Assembly (NCBI GenBank): GCA_963383645.1
Contig: OY726558.1
Coordinates: 185,249,634-185,313,633, forward strand
From: Muscardinus avellanarius
Lineage: Eukaryota > Chordata > Mammalia > Rodentia > Gliridae
Direction of reading: 5' to 3'
DNA: 64,000 bases
Part shown: in pieces, positions 32,540 to 44,044 of the stretch
How the letters are laid out: the number at the start of each line of letters is the position of its first letter
Numbering within the stretch: the stretch's first letter is position 1
Notes under the pieces: generated by a model
The model's input: the letters and a program-made list of their open reading frames with translations, nothing else
What the model was told of the DNA's origin: nothing
Databases searched by the model: none
Position numbers and translations under genes: made by a program

Positions 32540-33320
32540 ACCAGTTCTCCCACAGCTAATAAGATCAAAGGTCAGCTATGAGTCTTCTTTGTCTGATCTG
32601 CTTTCCAAAAAGGAAAGTTCAAAACCGTGATGTAATATCTGCTGCCTTAACCCAAAAATTACCTAAAGAGTAATTGAACAGGATTTTTCGGGCTTGAACA
32701 CCATCTGTGGAAATTGGGACCCTCAGACCCTCTAACTTTTTTTGTTCTGGGCCTGGGGTCTTAAGGCTTGGAGTCTTGGTCTTGGTCTGGGTCTGGGAAG
32801 TCTGGGTCTGGGCCTGGGGTCCTACGGTTGTGAAGTGCTCATTCCCCAAACTGTCTATTCCTTGTGTGTGGCTCTCTCCTCTTCGGGCTTGGAAGCTCCT
32901 GTCCTACTTCTTGGTTTCCAGGTGTTAATGCAGGTTGGCTGGAAACTCCTGCTTATTTCAGGGTTGGGAGGCCCTCCCACTGTGTGCTGAAGCACCGTGG
33001 CTTGAAGATTAAAACAAATCCTCCTTCCTAACCCTCCTCCAACACCTGGGGGAAAAAGAGTTGAAGGAGTGTGCAGGCAGGGCAGGCTGCTTGTGAAAAG
33101 CTCACTCCTTTTTCATGCTAATTTGCTCTCTCTCCCCTGGGGTTCCAGATTTATCTTTGGAGGAGATTGTCTGCCTTCACTTTCTTCATTTAGGATGTGG
33201 GGTGCCCGGTAAGAAGAGCCTGCATTTCTTGGGAACTCATTGCTCTTTTCTGGGACCCTGTCTCCTTTGCTATGCCTCAGGTTAATCTGAGAGCCAATCA
33301 ATCCTAGTCACTATTGTTAT
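32540..33320. other. GC-richer unassigned segment, possibly an LTR
   Basis: CT/TG-rich composition and no exon. It contains a TCTGGG-rich repeat block. Sections such as 'ggctctctcctcttcgggcttggaagctcctgtcc' are LTR-like, but no defined ends were found. Confidence 0.35.
32745..32821 (+). repeat. TCTGGG/TCTTGG minisatellite-like block
   Basis: Degenerate hexamers TCTTGG, TCTGGG and CTGGGGTC. The 15-mer tctgggcctggggtc occurs at 32746-32760 and 32807-32821. Frames here read Thr-Gln-Thr repeats (minus strand) or Leu-Gly repeats and are not genes. Confidence 0.85.
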
Positions 33321-33517
33321 AATCCTGGCTTCAGTACCAAAAAAAAAAAAAAATCTATCACTACTGATACATTAGGGGAAAATTTGAGCATAATGAAAAT
33401 TTAAAGTTTGCTGATGCATAATTTTTATCTACAGTGACTAGAACAATAATTCAAAAAGCCTACACTTAGCTAAATGGGGCACTGCGAGGACTCAGAAATG
33501 TGTGCAAAGGTAAAAAT

Positions 33518-33518
<1 letters not shown>

Positions 33519-33558
<40 letters not shown>
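33519..33558 (+). repeat. (CA)20 microsatellite
   Basis: Uninterrupted CA units, not attached to an obvious SINE. A possible SINE tail ('cttcagtacc' plus A-run) is at 33329-33354. Confidence 0.97.
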
Positions 33559-33561
<3 letters not shown>

Positions 33562-33699
33562 GAGAGAAAGGGAGATGCAAATAAGTAAGCTCTCTCAAAG
33601 ATAAACTACATAATTTATTGGACGTAGTTAAAAAAAAAAAAGCCCTTGTTCAAAATTTTTTAAGGTTTTAAGATAACCATAGCAGAGCAAGAAACCTGT

Positions 33700-34545
33700 T
33701 TTAATCATAAGGTCCCATATTCCTGCACACAGACCACCCATCAAGCCGGCCCTGAATCAACTACCTCACCTCTTAAGATGTGGGGCACATCCTATCTGTA
33801 CCTTATGACTTAGAACTTCCTCTCCATTTGTACATAATCCTCCTTTGACTACTTCCATGGTAATTTGGAGGAGGTAGCCCTGTCACCTGAGTCCTAGGAT
33901 TCCCCTAGCTCACAGGGTACCAGTACACCACACAGACCACTGTCCTGTAGTGCAAGTCAAAGCAATGAACCCTGGAAAAGGCAGAAAAATAGCTTTAATC
34001 AGTGTGACTATACTGGAAGGAGCAGATATAGATACACAGTGACCAAAAATCTGTCTTTAAGGGGCTCTTCGAAACTTTGAGGGTTTACAGAAAAGGGGAA
34101 TAATGTGAAGAGTTTGGGGGGTTGAAGGATTGTGCGATTGCAGATCTGGTGGAGTCGATCATCCTGGTTAGGTCCTCACCTGAGGTTGGGCAGTTACAGA
34201 GCAGGTGGAATAGAGCATCTTGGTTAGATGATGGTCTGGCTGATCCTCACCAGAGGACTAGCTCTGAGAAACTCTCGGAAGGTCATCCCCAATGGAGGGG
34301 ATGACTCAGTTCCTACTGTGAGCCAATTGTTTCTGCTTGGGAGGGCATCCTTGGGTTTCTTTATGGGGTGATTGCACTTATTGGGGGCGGGGCAGGCTCA
34401 CCATGGATGCTCCATTCTGTGAGGCTCACCATGGCTTGGGGGAAGCTTCTGGTTCCTTGTTATAAAGATGTTTATCAATCAGCCTTGTGGTTCCTGGAAG
34501 TCAAGGTTAAGTACAGAAGAAAGTGTTTCAGAAGGATTAAAAAAA
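33700..34545. other. Possible old LTR, low confidence
   Basis: GC-richer segment with 'aatgaaccctggaaaaggcagaaaaatagctttaatcagtg' (like an inverted polyadenylation region) and duplicated 'aggctcaccatgg' (34394-34406, 34422-34434). No clear LTR ends or retroviral genes. Confidence 0.3.
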
Positions 34546-34557
34546 ATAAAAGTTAAG

Positions 34558-34716
34558 CACTGGGTGTGGTTTCGTACACTTAAGAAGGTGAGACAGGAGG
34601 ATTGCACTTTGCGGACAGCCTCAGCTACTTAGTGAGGCCCTTTGAAACTCAGTGAGACCCTCTTTCAAAAATAAAGACTAAAAAAAATAGGACTGGGGGT
34701 GTAGCTTGGAGTTAGA
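34558..34716 (+). mobile_element. B1-dID SINE, internally deleted
   Basis: 'cactgggtgtggtttcgtacacttaagaaggtgagacaggaggattgcactttgcggacagcctcagctacttagtgagg ... gactgggggtgtagcttggagttagaag'. The 'taatcccagcacttggg' part and the 3' end are missing. Confidence 0.9.
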
Positions 34717-36283
34717 AGTTAAAGGAAACGAGTGGAGTCTGTGGCCACTGACTGGGCCCTCCTTTAGCCTTTCTAATGACCATTTTCATATACAAACTTC
34801 CAGTTTTGTGGAAACTAAAGTACTTCATTTATTGTTGTATTTATTAACCATTAAAAATGTGTAAGCTTCACTGTCATTTCTATTATTTTCTCTGATACCG
34901 ATGAAAATATTTGGTTCTGTGTACTTGCTTCTAGTTTCTCATAAGCCCGGTGATGATTTTTTAAAATCACAAAATCTTGCAAAGCCCAGTGTTGTGTCTT
35001 GAAATGCATATTTCGGGTTAATAGAAGAATTGCGCGTGATTATGAAGACGGGCTTCTCTCCCACATCCCTCAGAATGTAGATCTCATAGCTATTTGAACA
35101 GCAATCATAGGGATGGTTTTAAGACTTTAAATTTCTGGTGGAAGAATGTGAAGAACTGGGGTTTCATTGTTATTTACACAGAGAATACCTCAAATAAACC
35201 GCTTGTAGCACATCAAAATATCCTTAGTCCACAGAGAGGTCCTGCCCTTTGGAGCTGAATTAGAATTGCACCAAGACGTTGTAGATCAATTTAAGAAAAC
35301 TCAGATAATCCAGAGATTAAGTTCCTTGATCGTGTGAGTGTATCAAAGGAAAGAGTACATTTAATCAATTTATTGGTTGCTTGGGTTTCAGAAGAAGGAT
35401 GGAGCTGGAAAGCTAGGAAATAATTGTGGAGACGCACACCTTTGGAAGGTGCTTTGCATCGGAGCAGGAGTTCGTATTGCAGACGCTACAAAATGAGAAG
35501 TGGGTTTGCTTATTTTTTATGCCTCCTTTGTAAAATTATTTGTTCCTGAGATAATATTTTATCACACTTTACGGCATGTGGCATTATTTTGCTTTGGAAA
35601 GAATTTAAAAAATGGAAAAACTAGATGGTAACCTATGGATTATTTAAAGCTAATGCCTCATGCTACAAGTAAAGAAAGGGAGAGGTGTCCAGCTGGCCAC
35701 AGGCCAAGTTGGAGCCATGGCTCCAAATGTGCAGGCTGAAAAATTCTTGCACTGGTAACATGATGGTGCTTCCTTTCTGAATTATTTTTGTGCAGCCAAC
35801 ACTGATAAATTAAGCACATGGGTAGACTGTTTTTTATGTAAATCCATAGGATTCATGTGAGCCTGATACTAAGAAACTTTGAGGATTTGGAATCCCTGTG
35901 AGGTTCTATGTATGTACAGCTGGCCACATAATTTGTAGAGTTTAGTGAAAATGAAAATATGAGACACCTAGCCAAAAAAAAATTATTAATAATTTCAAAA
36001 TAGTGAACATCAATACTGATCCTTTGGCTTTGTATAGGTCAGACACCATGAAGCTGACCCTGGACACACACACAGTGTACAGAAGTTTCTGGAAACCCAT
36101 TATTATTCCCTCAGGTCACTGATGATATACAATTAATTGTGAGTAACTCATGCCAATTTGGTTTTTCATAATAGTTAGAAAATACCCGCTATGTACCAGA
36201 ATATGGATATATGGCAGTGAATACAATAGACCAAAGTCCCTGCTTTTGGGGAGCTCACAACATGGTTTAGAAATTAGATTTAA
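34717..36283. other. Unassigned DNA
   Basis: No gene or named repeat. Contains scattered CpGs around 35010-35060 and 35430-35490. Confidence 0.5.
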
Positions 36284-36496
36284 GCCGGGCGTGGTGGCGC
36301 ACGCTTGTAATCCCCGCGCTTGAGAGGCGGAGACAGGAGGATCGCGCAGGTTCAGAGCCGGCCTCGCTGGCTTAAGAGACTCTGTTTCCACATAAGAATG
36401 TTAAAAAAATAGGTCTGGGAGTGTAGCCCGTGGAAGTGTATACCGGAGGTAGAAGGGCTTCCAGGAACCCCAGTGCCACCAAAAAAAAAAAAAAAA
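36284..36496 (+). mobile_element. B1-dID SINE, derived subtype, exact 15-bp TSD
   Basis: CpG-rich, well preserved start (gccgggcgtggtggcgcacgc) and derived ID half with an extra 'cgtggaagtgtatacc' insertion. TSD agaaattagatttaa is exact at 36269-36283 and 36497-36511. One of the youngest-looking copies. Confidence 0.97.
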
Positions 36497-36523
36497 AGAA
36501 ATTAGATTTAAAAAAAAAAAATG

Positions 36524-36728
36524 TCGGGCATGGTGTCACATACTTGTAATCCTAGTACTTTGTAGACTGACACAGGAGGATCCGGGTTCGTGGCCAGACT
36601 CAGCTACTTAGTGAGGCCCTCTGCACCTTAGTAAGACCCTGTTTCAAAATAAAAAGAATAAAAAATAGAGCTGGGGGTGTTGCTTGGAGGTAGAATGCCC
36701 TTGGGTTCCATCCCCAGTACCACAAATT
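36524..36728 (+). mobile_element. B1-dID SINE
   Basis: 'gtcgggcatggtgtcacatacttgtaatcctag ... gctgggggtgttgcttggaggtagaatgcccttgggttccatccccagtaccac'. It lies just after the TSD of the previous copy. Confidence 0.95.
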
Positions 36729-37834
36729 AAAAAATGAAATTAAATTTAAAAAATTAGAAAATGAGTAAATTATATAGAATATTTGATGTGGTGCTTGCTA
36801 AGAGAAGAAAAATATAGAATAGAGAATTAAGAAGTATGAGGTAGGAGCTAGGAGTTTAGAGAGGAAGGTTAAGCAAGGCCTAACTGGACTGATATTTGAA
36901 TAATTACCTGGAGTCAATGGGGTGTGAATCTAGATCTGGGCAGGGAGAGGGGAATTTCAGAAAGGACCAAATGTGTAAAGGGACTTAACCAGAGAGAGAC
37001 CTGTCTAGGAGAGCATTATAGAGATGGGAGTCATGGAAACAGGCCTCAGCGGAAGTCTAGGGTGGCCCCGGGGCCCGAGCCAGGGGCATCTGTGCACGTT
37101 CATTCCAACGTTGAACCATAGATCAGGGCCCCTGCATTTCGGATGTGTGCTTTATCCTACAGCAACCAGCTTCCTGATCTCCTTTCTTCTGTTCACACAC
37201 ATCATCCCCGTGTCTCGGTTTCTGCTGTTAGTACTGACTGTCCCCAGAAACCCAGAGCGCACAGGGCCCTGCTGCTGTGCTGTGGTTTCCAGCTTTGGTT
37301 CTAACCCAAATGGAAAGGATGTTTCCAGTTCAAATTCAGGGCCAGAGAGACTCTGATTGCTTTCTTCTTCCTTTGCTTTTGCTACACGTGTGTGGCAGTA
37401 TCCCACAATATGGGGCCAGGGGTGTGTGGGCCTTTCACAGGGCTGTGGGCGGAGGTTTCACTTGGAGCTATGTAAATATATTTCAAATATTTCTGCAGTG
37501 ATGGAGGGCCTGGGCTCAGTACCAAGTTTTCTCAGTTCACTGAGCGAGGGTTGTGCTATCAGGACTAGCTGTATATAGCCCATTAGTTGTACCTGCATTG
37601 CCTAGGGATTCTGCAGGTGGTTGAGTGGATGGTCAGTGACTCCACTTGGATTCTGAGGACTGCTGAATTTTCCTTCTGTGCTTTTCCCATGACTAAAAGA
37701 AGGAGAGTCATATATGGGATTAAGTTATTTAAATAGATACCCAATCTATTTTTTAAATGTGCATTTTAACGATATCAGTTTGGTGGTATTTTCTTTTATT
37801 GAGTATTTTGTGATATCATTTTGTTTTTATTTTA
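36729..37834. other. Unassigned DNA with a GC-richer core
   Basis: 36900-37580 is GC-richer with overlapping chance frames up to 110 codons. No domain, start context or splice pattern convinced me. Confidence 0.45.

Positions 37835-37835
<1 letters not shown>

Positions 37836-37877
<42 letters not shown>
37836..37877 (+). repeat. (ATT)14 microsatellite
   Basis: ATT units directly next to the tail end of the antisense SINE on the right. Confidence 0.97.
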
Positions 37878-38079
37878 TGTGGTACTGGGGATGGAACCCA
37901 GAGGCTTTCTACCTTCGGGCTATACTCCCAGACCTATTTTCTATTTTATTTGGAAACAGGGTCTCACTAAGTTGCTGAGAGCCTCACTCAGTAGCTGAGG
38001 CTGGCTTCGAACCTGTGCGATCCTCCTGTCTCAGCCTCCCAAGCGCGGGGATTACAAGTGTGCGCCACCACGCCCGGCC
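37878..38079 (-). mobile_element. B1-dID SINE, antisense
   Basis: 'gtggtactggggatggaacccagaggctttctaccttcgggctatactcccagacc', 'tatttggaaacagggtctcactaagttgctgagagcctcactcagtagctgagg', ending 'gcgccaccacgcccggcc'. It represents the likely parent type of the derived subtype, with the second B1 block intact. Confidence 0.96.
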
Positions 38080-39200
38080 TGTGTTATAATTTTAAAAGAC
38101 TTCAGTATTCACAAGTACTCAGAGTAATTTAAAAAAAAAGAATGGAAATTAAGATCATACTAAAACAAAGAAAGCAAAAGAAGTAAAAGTAGTAGCAACT
38201 ATGGGTGCAATTATAGAAAAGAAGCAGAGGAAAAAGGACCAAGTAAGTCAGGCTCAATTTTGTAAAGTATTTCCTTGTTCAAGGAGAAAAATTCATTGGG
38301 CTTACAATGAGATGTAAAGTTATACTTCTTACCAGAAAAAAATAAATTGACTTTTAAACCATCATTATTTATCACCAAGAATCCGTTTACTTCAAATGAC
38401 TTTTTAAGCCTGGCTCAATTGTCTTTAAGTTCTGCTTAGCAGAGTTGAAAGCTTCCAGGAAAAGGTTAAAAACAGTCTGTTTATGTAGATGTAAGTCTGG
38501 TAAATATATTGAAAATTGGAATGGTGATACTTGCCATACACGGACATGCTGAGATCTTTTAAACCATCTGGAAATTATTTCATTCTTTTGTAGCCTGTTA
38601 TGTCTATCAGGAAAATAGACATGCATATATTCTTTGAATAACCATACCTATACTGTTGATAAATATTATTAGTAAAAAATGACAGTAAGATAATACATCT
38701 TATTATTTAAATGATCCAGGGATTATGCCTAAGTAATAGGCTCATGCATTTGGTAAGAAATAGTCTAATTTCCAGTGAAATCTGTTCTTCTTTAAACATT
38801 TTTATGACTTACAATTAGGTCGTACAGCAATTCCATCTCAGTTAATAGGAAGAAAAGTAATTGACTCAAAAACATTACTTCTTAGGCATGTAACAGATTA
38901 TCCTAATATGAGGATAAGAAAAAACAAAGCATGCTTTATGTCTAAGGCTCTCAAATGGTAACATTTTTAAAATTCCACTATTAAATATAACAATGAATGA
39001 GATGGCTTTGTTGCATAAAGCTCATATGTAATGGCTTTGGCCTTAATAAGAACATGGAAATAGAATAATCAATGATAGAATCATAACACTCTTTTTCTTC
39101 CTTTTATTTTTTTCTTGATTGGGAAGAGGAGCACTATCTTTCTTCTGTTACATTTGGTAATATGAAACTGGAAACATAAATATCTACTGTAGCAACCTTG
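38080..39200. other. Unassigned AT-rich DNA
   Basis: No gene or repeat named. Confidence 0.5.
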
Positions 39201-39204
39201 GCTA

Positions 39205-39325
39205 TTTTTCTGAATTTTATAAGCCTCAAATTTCTTATCTATAAAAATGTCAATGATAATTTTATGTAACTCATAGGATAATTGTGAGAAATGATTCAAA
39301 GGATGGATATAAAGCACACAATGTT
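39205..39325 (+). mobile_element. MIR-like remnant
   Basis: 'aagcctcaaatttcttatctataaaaatgtcaatgataattttatgtaactcataggataattgtgagaaatgattcaa' follows the MIR 3' half order. Confidence 0.6.
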
Positions 39326-39388
39326 AGCTTTGGCCACAGGCAACACAGAATAAAAGCTAGATATCATTATTATGTGGCCACAATTTCC

Positions 39389-39884
39389 TTTTTTTTTTTT
39401 TTTTTTTGAGTGATTGGATTGGTTATTAGCCTGACTGATTGTGCACATGGCATGACTTTAGTTACTCCAGAGATTTTCTATTAAGAATGTCTTCTCTGAT
39501 CAATAATGTTCAACAGGTGCTCATGAGGAAACCAAGTTCATGAAGTCAGGATTACATGCCAGACAAGGCAAGATGTGGGCTGCCTGAATTCACTTGTTAG
39601 TTCTAGCCTTGCCCAGATTTTACGGACTCATGCCCTCATCTATGCAATAAACCGAAGATCATATTTCAGTCTTAGTTTAATTCCCTTAATGGAAGAGATT
39701 GGTAGGCATGCAGAAGGTGTTTAATTTGGTCAGCATTCTCACTTCTGTGCACTTCCTAAAGGAAGGGAGATGTATTGATTTATTTCCTTACAGACTGGAT
39801 TTTTAAAAGAAAGATTATATATATATATATATCATATATTTATATAAGATATATATTTATTTTATGTTTAATGTTACGTTGGCT
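39389..39884. other. Poly-T, unassigned DNA and TA tract
   Basis: T-run at 39389-39407 and a (TA)-rich palindromic tract at 39817-39860. Nothing gene-like between. Confidence 0.5.
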
Positions 39885-40105
39885 GCCAAGCAGGAACAGG
39901 GACTACAGGTCTTTAGGACATGATGGTGGGGAACAGAGAAAGCCAACAGGCCAGAAGGAGAGGGAGAGCGTCAAAAATAAAAGCCGGATTGGAGCAGGGC
40001 CTTTCCCAAGCTGTAAAAGTTCACACTCCTGTGGACGCACCTCTGAGCTGCCCCCATTGGCACAGCATGAGGTCTGGGGGACATTTTAAATAGAAGCTAT
40101 TACAG
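39885..40105 (-). mobile_element. Possible MaLR LTR fragment, antisense
   Basis: 'ggacatgatggtggggaacagagaaagcc', a GA-rich part, and 'gggggacattttaaatagaagctattacag' resemble part of an antisense MaLR LTR. It is short and diverged. Confidence 0.4.
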
Positions 40106-40489
40106 TGCTTAATGAATATTTTCATAATTAATCAAAAGCTGGTCACTACAAGCACTGAAGTAATTTCTTGCTCTAAAAATTAATTCTGTTCCCTGCTAAA
40201 ATAAATAGAAGAGTTCATCATGAGATAATTTTTTATTTTTCATATCTAAGAAAAATTCATTACTAGAAATGTGTGCTTTTTACTTGATTCTTATAATTAT
40301 GAAAATGTATTTTGTCTAATAAAGGGTTATAGAGATTGCCAAAATATACACATATAACATACACACACATATATGTACATACAATGTTACAGTAAATAAA
40401 AAACAATCATCAGCCTTCTTGTACTAAATTGTTCTAAAACCATCTACTTGTTTTTAGAAAAATTCCTTATGAACTTCTGACCTCTTCTT

Positions 40490-40845
40490 TCATTTACTGG
40501 GTGAGTTGCATCCTGAAATGGTAGGCTGAAATCCTAACCGCTCTGTACCTCAGGATACAAATGCATTTAAAGACAGGCTCTTAATGGGGGTAATTTAGTA
40601 AAAAGGTGATTAGGGTGGATCCTGTTTCTCATGAGAAGAGTCAATTAGGACTCAACCCTTTACCCAGTAGAAGCCCATAGGACTCTAGGGGTAAGGTGAC
40701 CATCTCCCTGTTGCAGTGACAATTTTCCAAAGAATCTCAGCCTCTCTTTGACCCCAGATTTCTCACCTCCAGATCTGTAAGAAAATAAGTGTTCTTTATC
40801 CACTATGTAATACTTTCTTTAGTAGCCCTAGAAAATATATATATT
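40490..40845 (+). mobile_element. MLT1-like MaLR LTR, sense
   Basis: 'ggctgaaatcctaaccgctctgtacctcaggatacaaatgcatttaaagacaggctcttaatgggggtaatttag', 'gattagggtggatcc', 'ctcacctccagatctgtaagaaaataagtgttctttatccactatgtaatactttctttagtagcccta' follow this old LTR class in order. Confidence 0.7.
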
Positions 40846-41017
40846 CCCTATCCAAGCACTAATACAAACCAGTGTTTACAAAACTACTTCTGATAACTCC
40901 GACTTGGTAAGTCCCTCTAGATGCCTTGTATTTTTACTTAACTATGGAACTTTTATGAATTTTATTTCAGTAAACTGATCCCAGTGTCGAAGGGACATGC
41001 CATGCTGTTTGACATGG

Positions 41018-41019
<2 letters not shown>

Positions 41020-41070
<51 letters not shown>

Positions 41071-41106
41071 CATATACATATACATACACATATATATGTA
41101 TATAAA
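41020..41106. repeat. Compound TG/TA microsatellite with palindromes
   Basis: 'gggtgtgtgtg', then (TA)n about 41029-41064, then TACACATA/TATGTA alternation to 41106. Confidence 0.95.
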
Positions 41107-41188
41107 ATCTGTGTATATATGGTCTCAATAGTAACTATCATACTTCTTTAAAATTAGAAGATAGTAGATGCTTGATGAATATTTATTT

Positions 41189-41212
41189 TCCCCCAGCCCT
41201 ATTTTTTATTCT
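41189..41212 (-). mobile_element. Older SINE fragment, left of a nested insertion
   Basis: 'cccccagccctattttttatt' is the ID-half edge and linker of an antisense B1-dID copy whose B1 half continues at 41421. Its outer flanks cttgatgaatattta/cttgataaatatttt (from 41171 and 41559) look like its TSD. Confidence 0.75.
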
Positions 41213-41420
41213 TTATTTTATTTTATTTTTTGTGGTACTGGGGGTGGAACCCAGAGACTTTCTACGTCCGGGCTATACTCCCAGCCCTATTTTATATTTT
41301 ATTTGGAAACAGGGTCTCACTAAGTTGACTACGTACCTGAGGCTGCTTCAAACTTGTGTGATCCTCCTGTCTCAGCCTCCCAAGTTCTGGGATTACAAGC
41401 ATGCGCCACAACGCCTGGCT
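41213..41420 (-). mobile_element. B1-dID SINE, antisense, nested in another SINE
   Basis: Complete copy 'gtggtactgggggtggaacccagagactttctacgtccgggctatactcccagccc' to 'gcgccacaacgcctggctt', sitting in the A-rich linker of an older SINE. Confidence 0.93.
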
Positions 41421-41560
41421 TATTTTTTATTTTTTGAAACAGAGTCTCTCTGAATTGCAGAGGAACGTACTAAGTAGCTGAGGCTGTCTAAAAACAGTGA
41501 CCCTCCTGTCTCAGCCTCCCAAATGCTGGGATTACAAGCATGTGCCACCGTACGTGGCTT
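41421..41560 (-). mobile_element. Older SINE, B1 half, right of the nested insertion
   Basis: 'attttttattttttgaaacagagtctctctgaattgcagaggaacgtactaagtagctgagg ... catgtgccaccgtacgtggctt' completes the host SINE. Confidence 0.92.
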
Positions 41561-41572
41561 GATAAATATTTT

Positions 41573-43405
41573 AATTGATACTAAGTCTTCATATATAGGT
41601 GTATATTGAAGATGTAGGGGACGTTTGGTTTTAAGGAATGACTTAGTATCTGTCTCTAGGGATTTCCTTGGGTAAATATTTTCAGCAATGCTGTTTCTCT
41701 GTCACATTATGTCTCCTTGGCAGAGTTGAGTTTGATTTTTGTGTGAAGTGAGGAAGGGATTGGGTGAGACTCAGAAATGTGATGTGGGGAGTCTATTGGA
41801 AATACACATGACATCTCAATTTGTCTGGATTTGACAAGTACCAAAGTATTTGTCTTGTCTACTCTCATGAAAAGTTTAGCCTAAAATAAGATTTTATAAA
41901 ATTTTAAATACTAGATTGCCTCAACTCTGCGCTAGAACTGTCAATTTGGAAAGTTACCGGGCTTTGAAAATCCTTTGTCAATGCCCAAGTTTTAACATCA
42001 GGGTCACTGGGTATCATGGGTTATGATACTGGATATATGAAAGTTGAAGGTCTCTTGACTATCAATAATCATGTAGGAAAAGAAGTGTTTTCTAGGTGAC
42101 TAATTGTATGTGTGTTTGTGTACATATGTATGTATCCCTTCTATGCAGTGTCATGCACACACCTCCACCCCACCTTTCCATGTTTCCTCTGTAACTTTAT
42201 CTCCTTCACATGTAAGCATCTCTTTCCCAGACATGTCAAATTAGCTCTAGCTGCATGAGAAATAATTCACATATTCAAGCTGCCAAATATTGAAGGATTG
42301 TTTATAAAAACAAACAATATTAACAGTGCAAATATTCTGTTCCGAGTTTAGGTAAGTCGAAAACAAGAATGTAATAAGCCCTTCAGGTCATGTCAAGAAG
42401 GGACACATTTGCTGGATTGAATAAAATTTTTGTTGATGGTTTTCGATGAGTTTGGTTCTCAGAAACTACTGCCTGCCAAGTTGCTTTCCTTTGCCAATTT
42501 ATAATTTGGCAAGTCGCCTTTCTGTGCATTCATTGAACTCTGCATTTAATGTGTTCTCATGGGTCACACTCGTGAGAACTGACTACTCCGTAAATTTACA
42601 TAGGGAAGTAAATAAGAATGTTACTTCAAGGTAATTGAGTTTCATAGATGAAAGAGGCTTTTGGGGTTCAGGTTCCCGGGACACTGTGACTATTGTAAAC
42701 TTCATGTTTTCCCCTGACCCAACTTTTGTGAATTTCTCAGAAGGCTCTTTTGCCATTGAAAGGCATGATAGTCCCCAGCTTTAACCAATAATTTAGGTTT
42801 TTGCAACAAAACTAAATAAAATTGTAAAAAAAAAAAAAATGAAAGGGGAGATGAAAGCACAGGAAATCAAGGTTATGATGTCTATTCCTTTGGGAATTTT
42901 AAATTTATGTTTTGAAATGTTTCAGCTGATGATATTCTTAATTCTTATAGTATTAGAGAAGAATTGCATCTTGGGAAGTCTTTAATCAAAAGTTGGGAAT
43001 AAACAGTTGAAAGAGCCCATAATTTCAAATTACTGAACATAAGTTTCCCCCCTGAGTCCTCTATGTATAAAGGAGTGGTTTTAAAATGAGGGTGGAAATA
43101 TAATGACCCAGTCAACACATACCTTACCCCTCTTTTCTCCAGTCCCATTCAGAGAGGATTGATGACTGCTTTTCTGTTTTGATATTTATAGGGACCCATG
43201 TGACCTTCAGTGTGTACTTACTATTTTCAGATCTGAGAGACTTCAGTGTATGGGTTAGACTTGGTAGGACTGTAACTAAACTGCTTAGTTCTCTTTGTTG
43301 CGCAGAGACATTATCTATCCCTTTTTCAGTTTGACTGTTTCCTGTCATTTCCCCACTGAAGACTCAATCCACTCTGGTGGGGAAAGTGAACCCTTTAGAA
43401 GTTGA
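41573..43405. other. Unassigned DNA
   Basis: No gene or named repeat across about 1.8 kb; a 13-nt A-run at 42827-42839. Confidence 0.5.
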
Positions 43406-43550
43406 GCCACGTGTCCTGGCACACGCTTGTAGCCCTAGTACTTGGAAGGCTTAGACAGGAGGATCACAGGTTCGTGGCCAGCTTCAGCTATTTAGTGAGG
43501 CTGTCAACAACTTAGACTCTGTTTCAAAATAAAGAATAAAATAGAGTTCA
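43406..43550 (+). mobile_element. B1-dID SINE, B1 half, interrupted
   Basis: 'gagccacgtgtcctggcacacgcttgtagccctag ... cagactctgtttcaaaataaagaataaaatagag'. It is interrupted in the linker by the next SINE. A matching ID half appears at 43796. Confidence 0.88.
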
Positions 43551-43552
43551 GA

Positions 43553-43731
43553 GCCAGGCCTGGTGGTGCACACTTGTGATCCCAGCATTTGTGAGGGTGA
43601 GACGGGAGGATTGCGGTTCAAAGAGAGCTTCAACTACTTATTGAGGCCCTTTGCAACTCAAAATGAAAATAAATAAAAAATAGGACTGGGGGTGCAGCTC
43701 AGAGGAAGAATGCCCCTGAGTTCCATCCCCA
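43553..43731 (+). mobile_element. B1-dID SINE, nested
   Basis: 'gccaggcctggtggtgcacacttgtgatcccagc ... gactgggggtgcagctcagaggaagaatgcccctgagttccatccccagtac', ending in a long CA array. Confidence 0.93.
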
Positions 43732-43735
43732 GTAC

Positions 43736-43792
<57 letters not shown>
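43732..43792 (+). repeat. (CA)n microsatellite at a SINE tail
   Basis: CA units with two early TA interruptions, starting at the SINE's terminal 'cagtac'. Confidence 0.97.
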
Positions 43793-43794
<2 letters not shown>

Positions 43795-43795
43795 T

Positions 43796-43850
43796 ACAAC
43801 TGGGGATATAGCTCATAGGTAGAATTCCCCCCAGTACTGCCAATAAGAAA
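43796..43850 (+). mobile_element. ID half of the interrupted SINE
   Basis: 'aactggggatatagctcataggtagaattccccccagtactgcc' is the orphan ID half expected from the SINE begun at 43406. Confidence 0.75.
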
Positions 43851-43887
43851 AGAAGAAAACAAACCAAAAAAAAAAACAAAGAAAAAA

Positions 43888-43994
43888 AGAAATTTAGTAA
43901 GGCCCTATACAATTTAGTGAGAATCTATTCCAAAATAAAATATAGCTGGAAGTATATCTCAGAGGTAGAATGCCTCTGGGTTTTATCCCCAGTA

Positions 43995-43995
<1 letters not shown>
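43888..43995 (+). mobile_element. B1-dID SINE, 3' portion
   Basis: 'gaaatttagtaaggccctatacaatttagtgagaatc', linker and 'agtatatctcagaggtagaatgcctctgggttttatccccagtaccac'. 5'-truncated. Confidence 0.87.

Positions 43996-44042
<47 letters not shown>
43996..44042 (+). repeat. (CA)23 microsatellite at a SINE tail
   Basis: Second CA array within 300 bp, again starting at a SINE 3' end. Confidence 0.97.

Positions 44043-44044
<2 letters not shown>

Noticed and set aside
37024..37356. 110-codon open frame in GC-richer DNA
   Set aside because: Overlapping frames of similar length exist on both strands, with no recognisable domain and no splice pattern. A chance frame is most likely.
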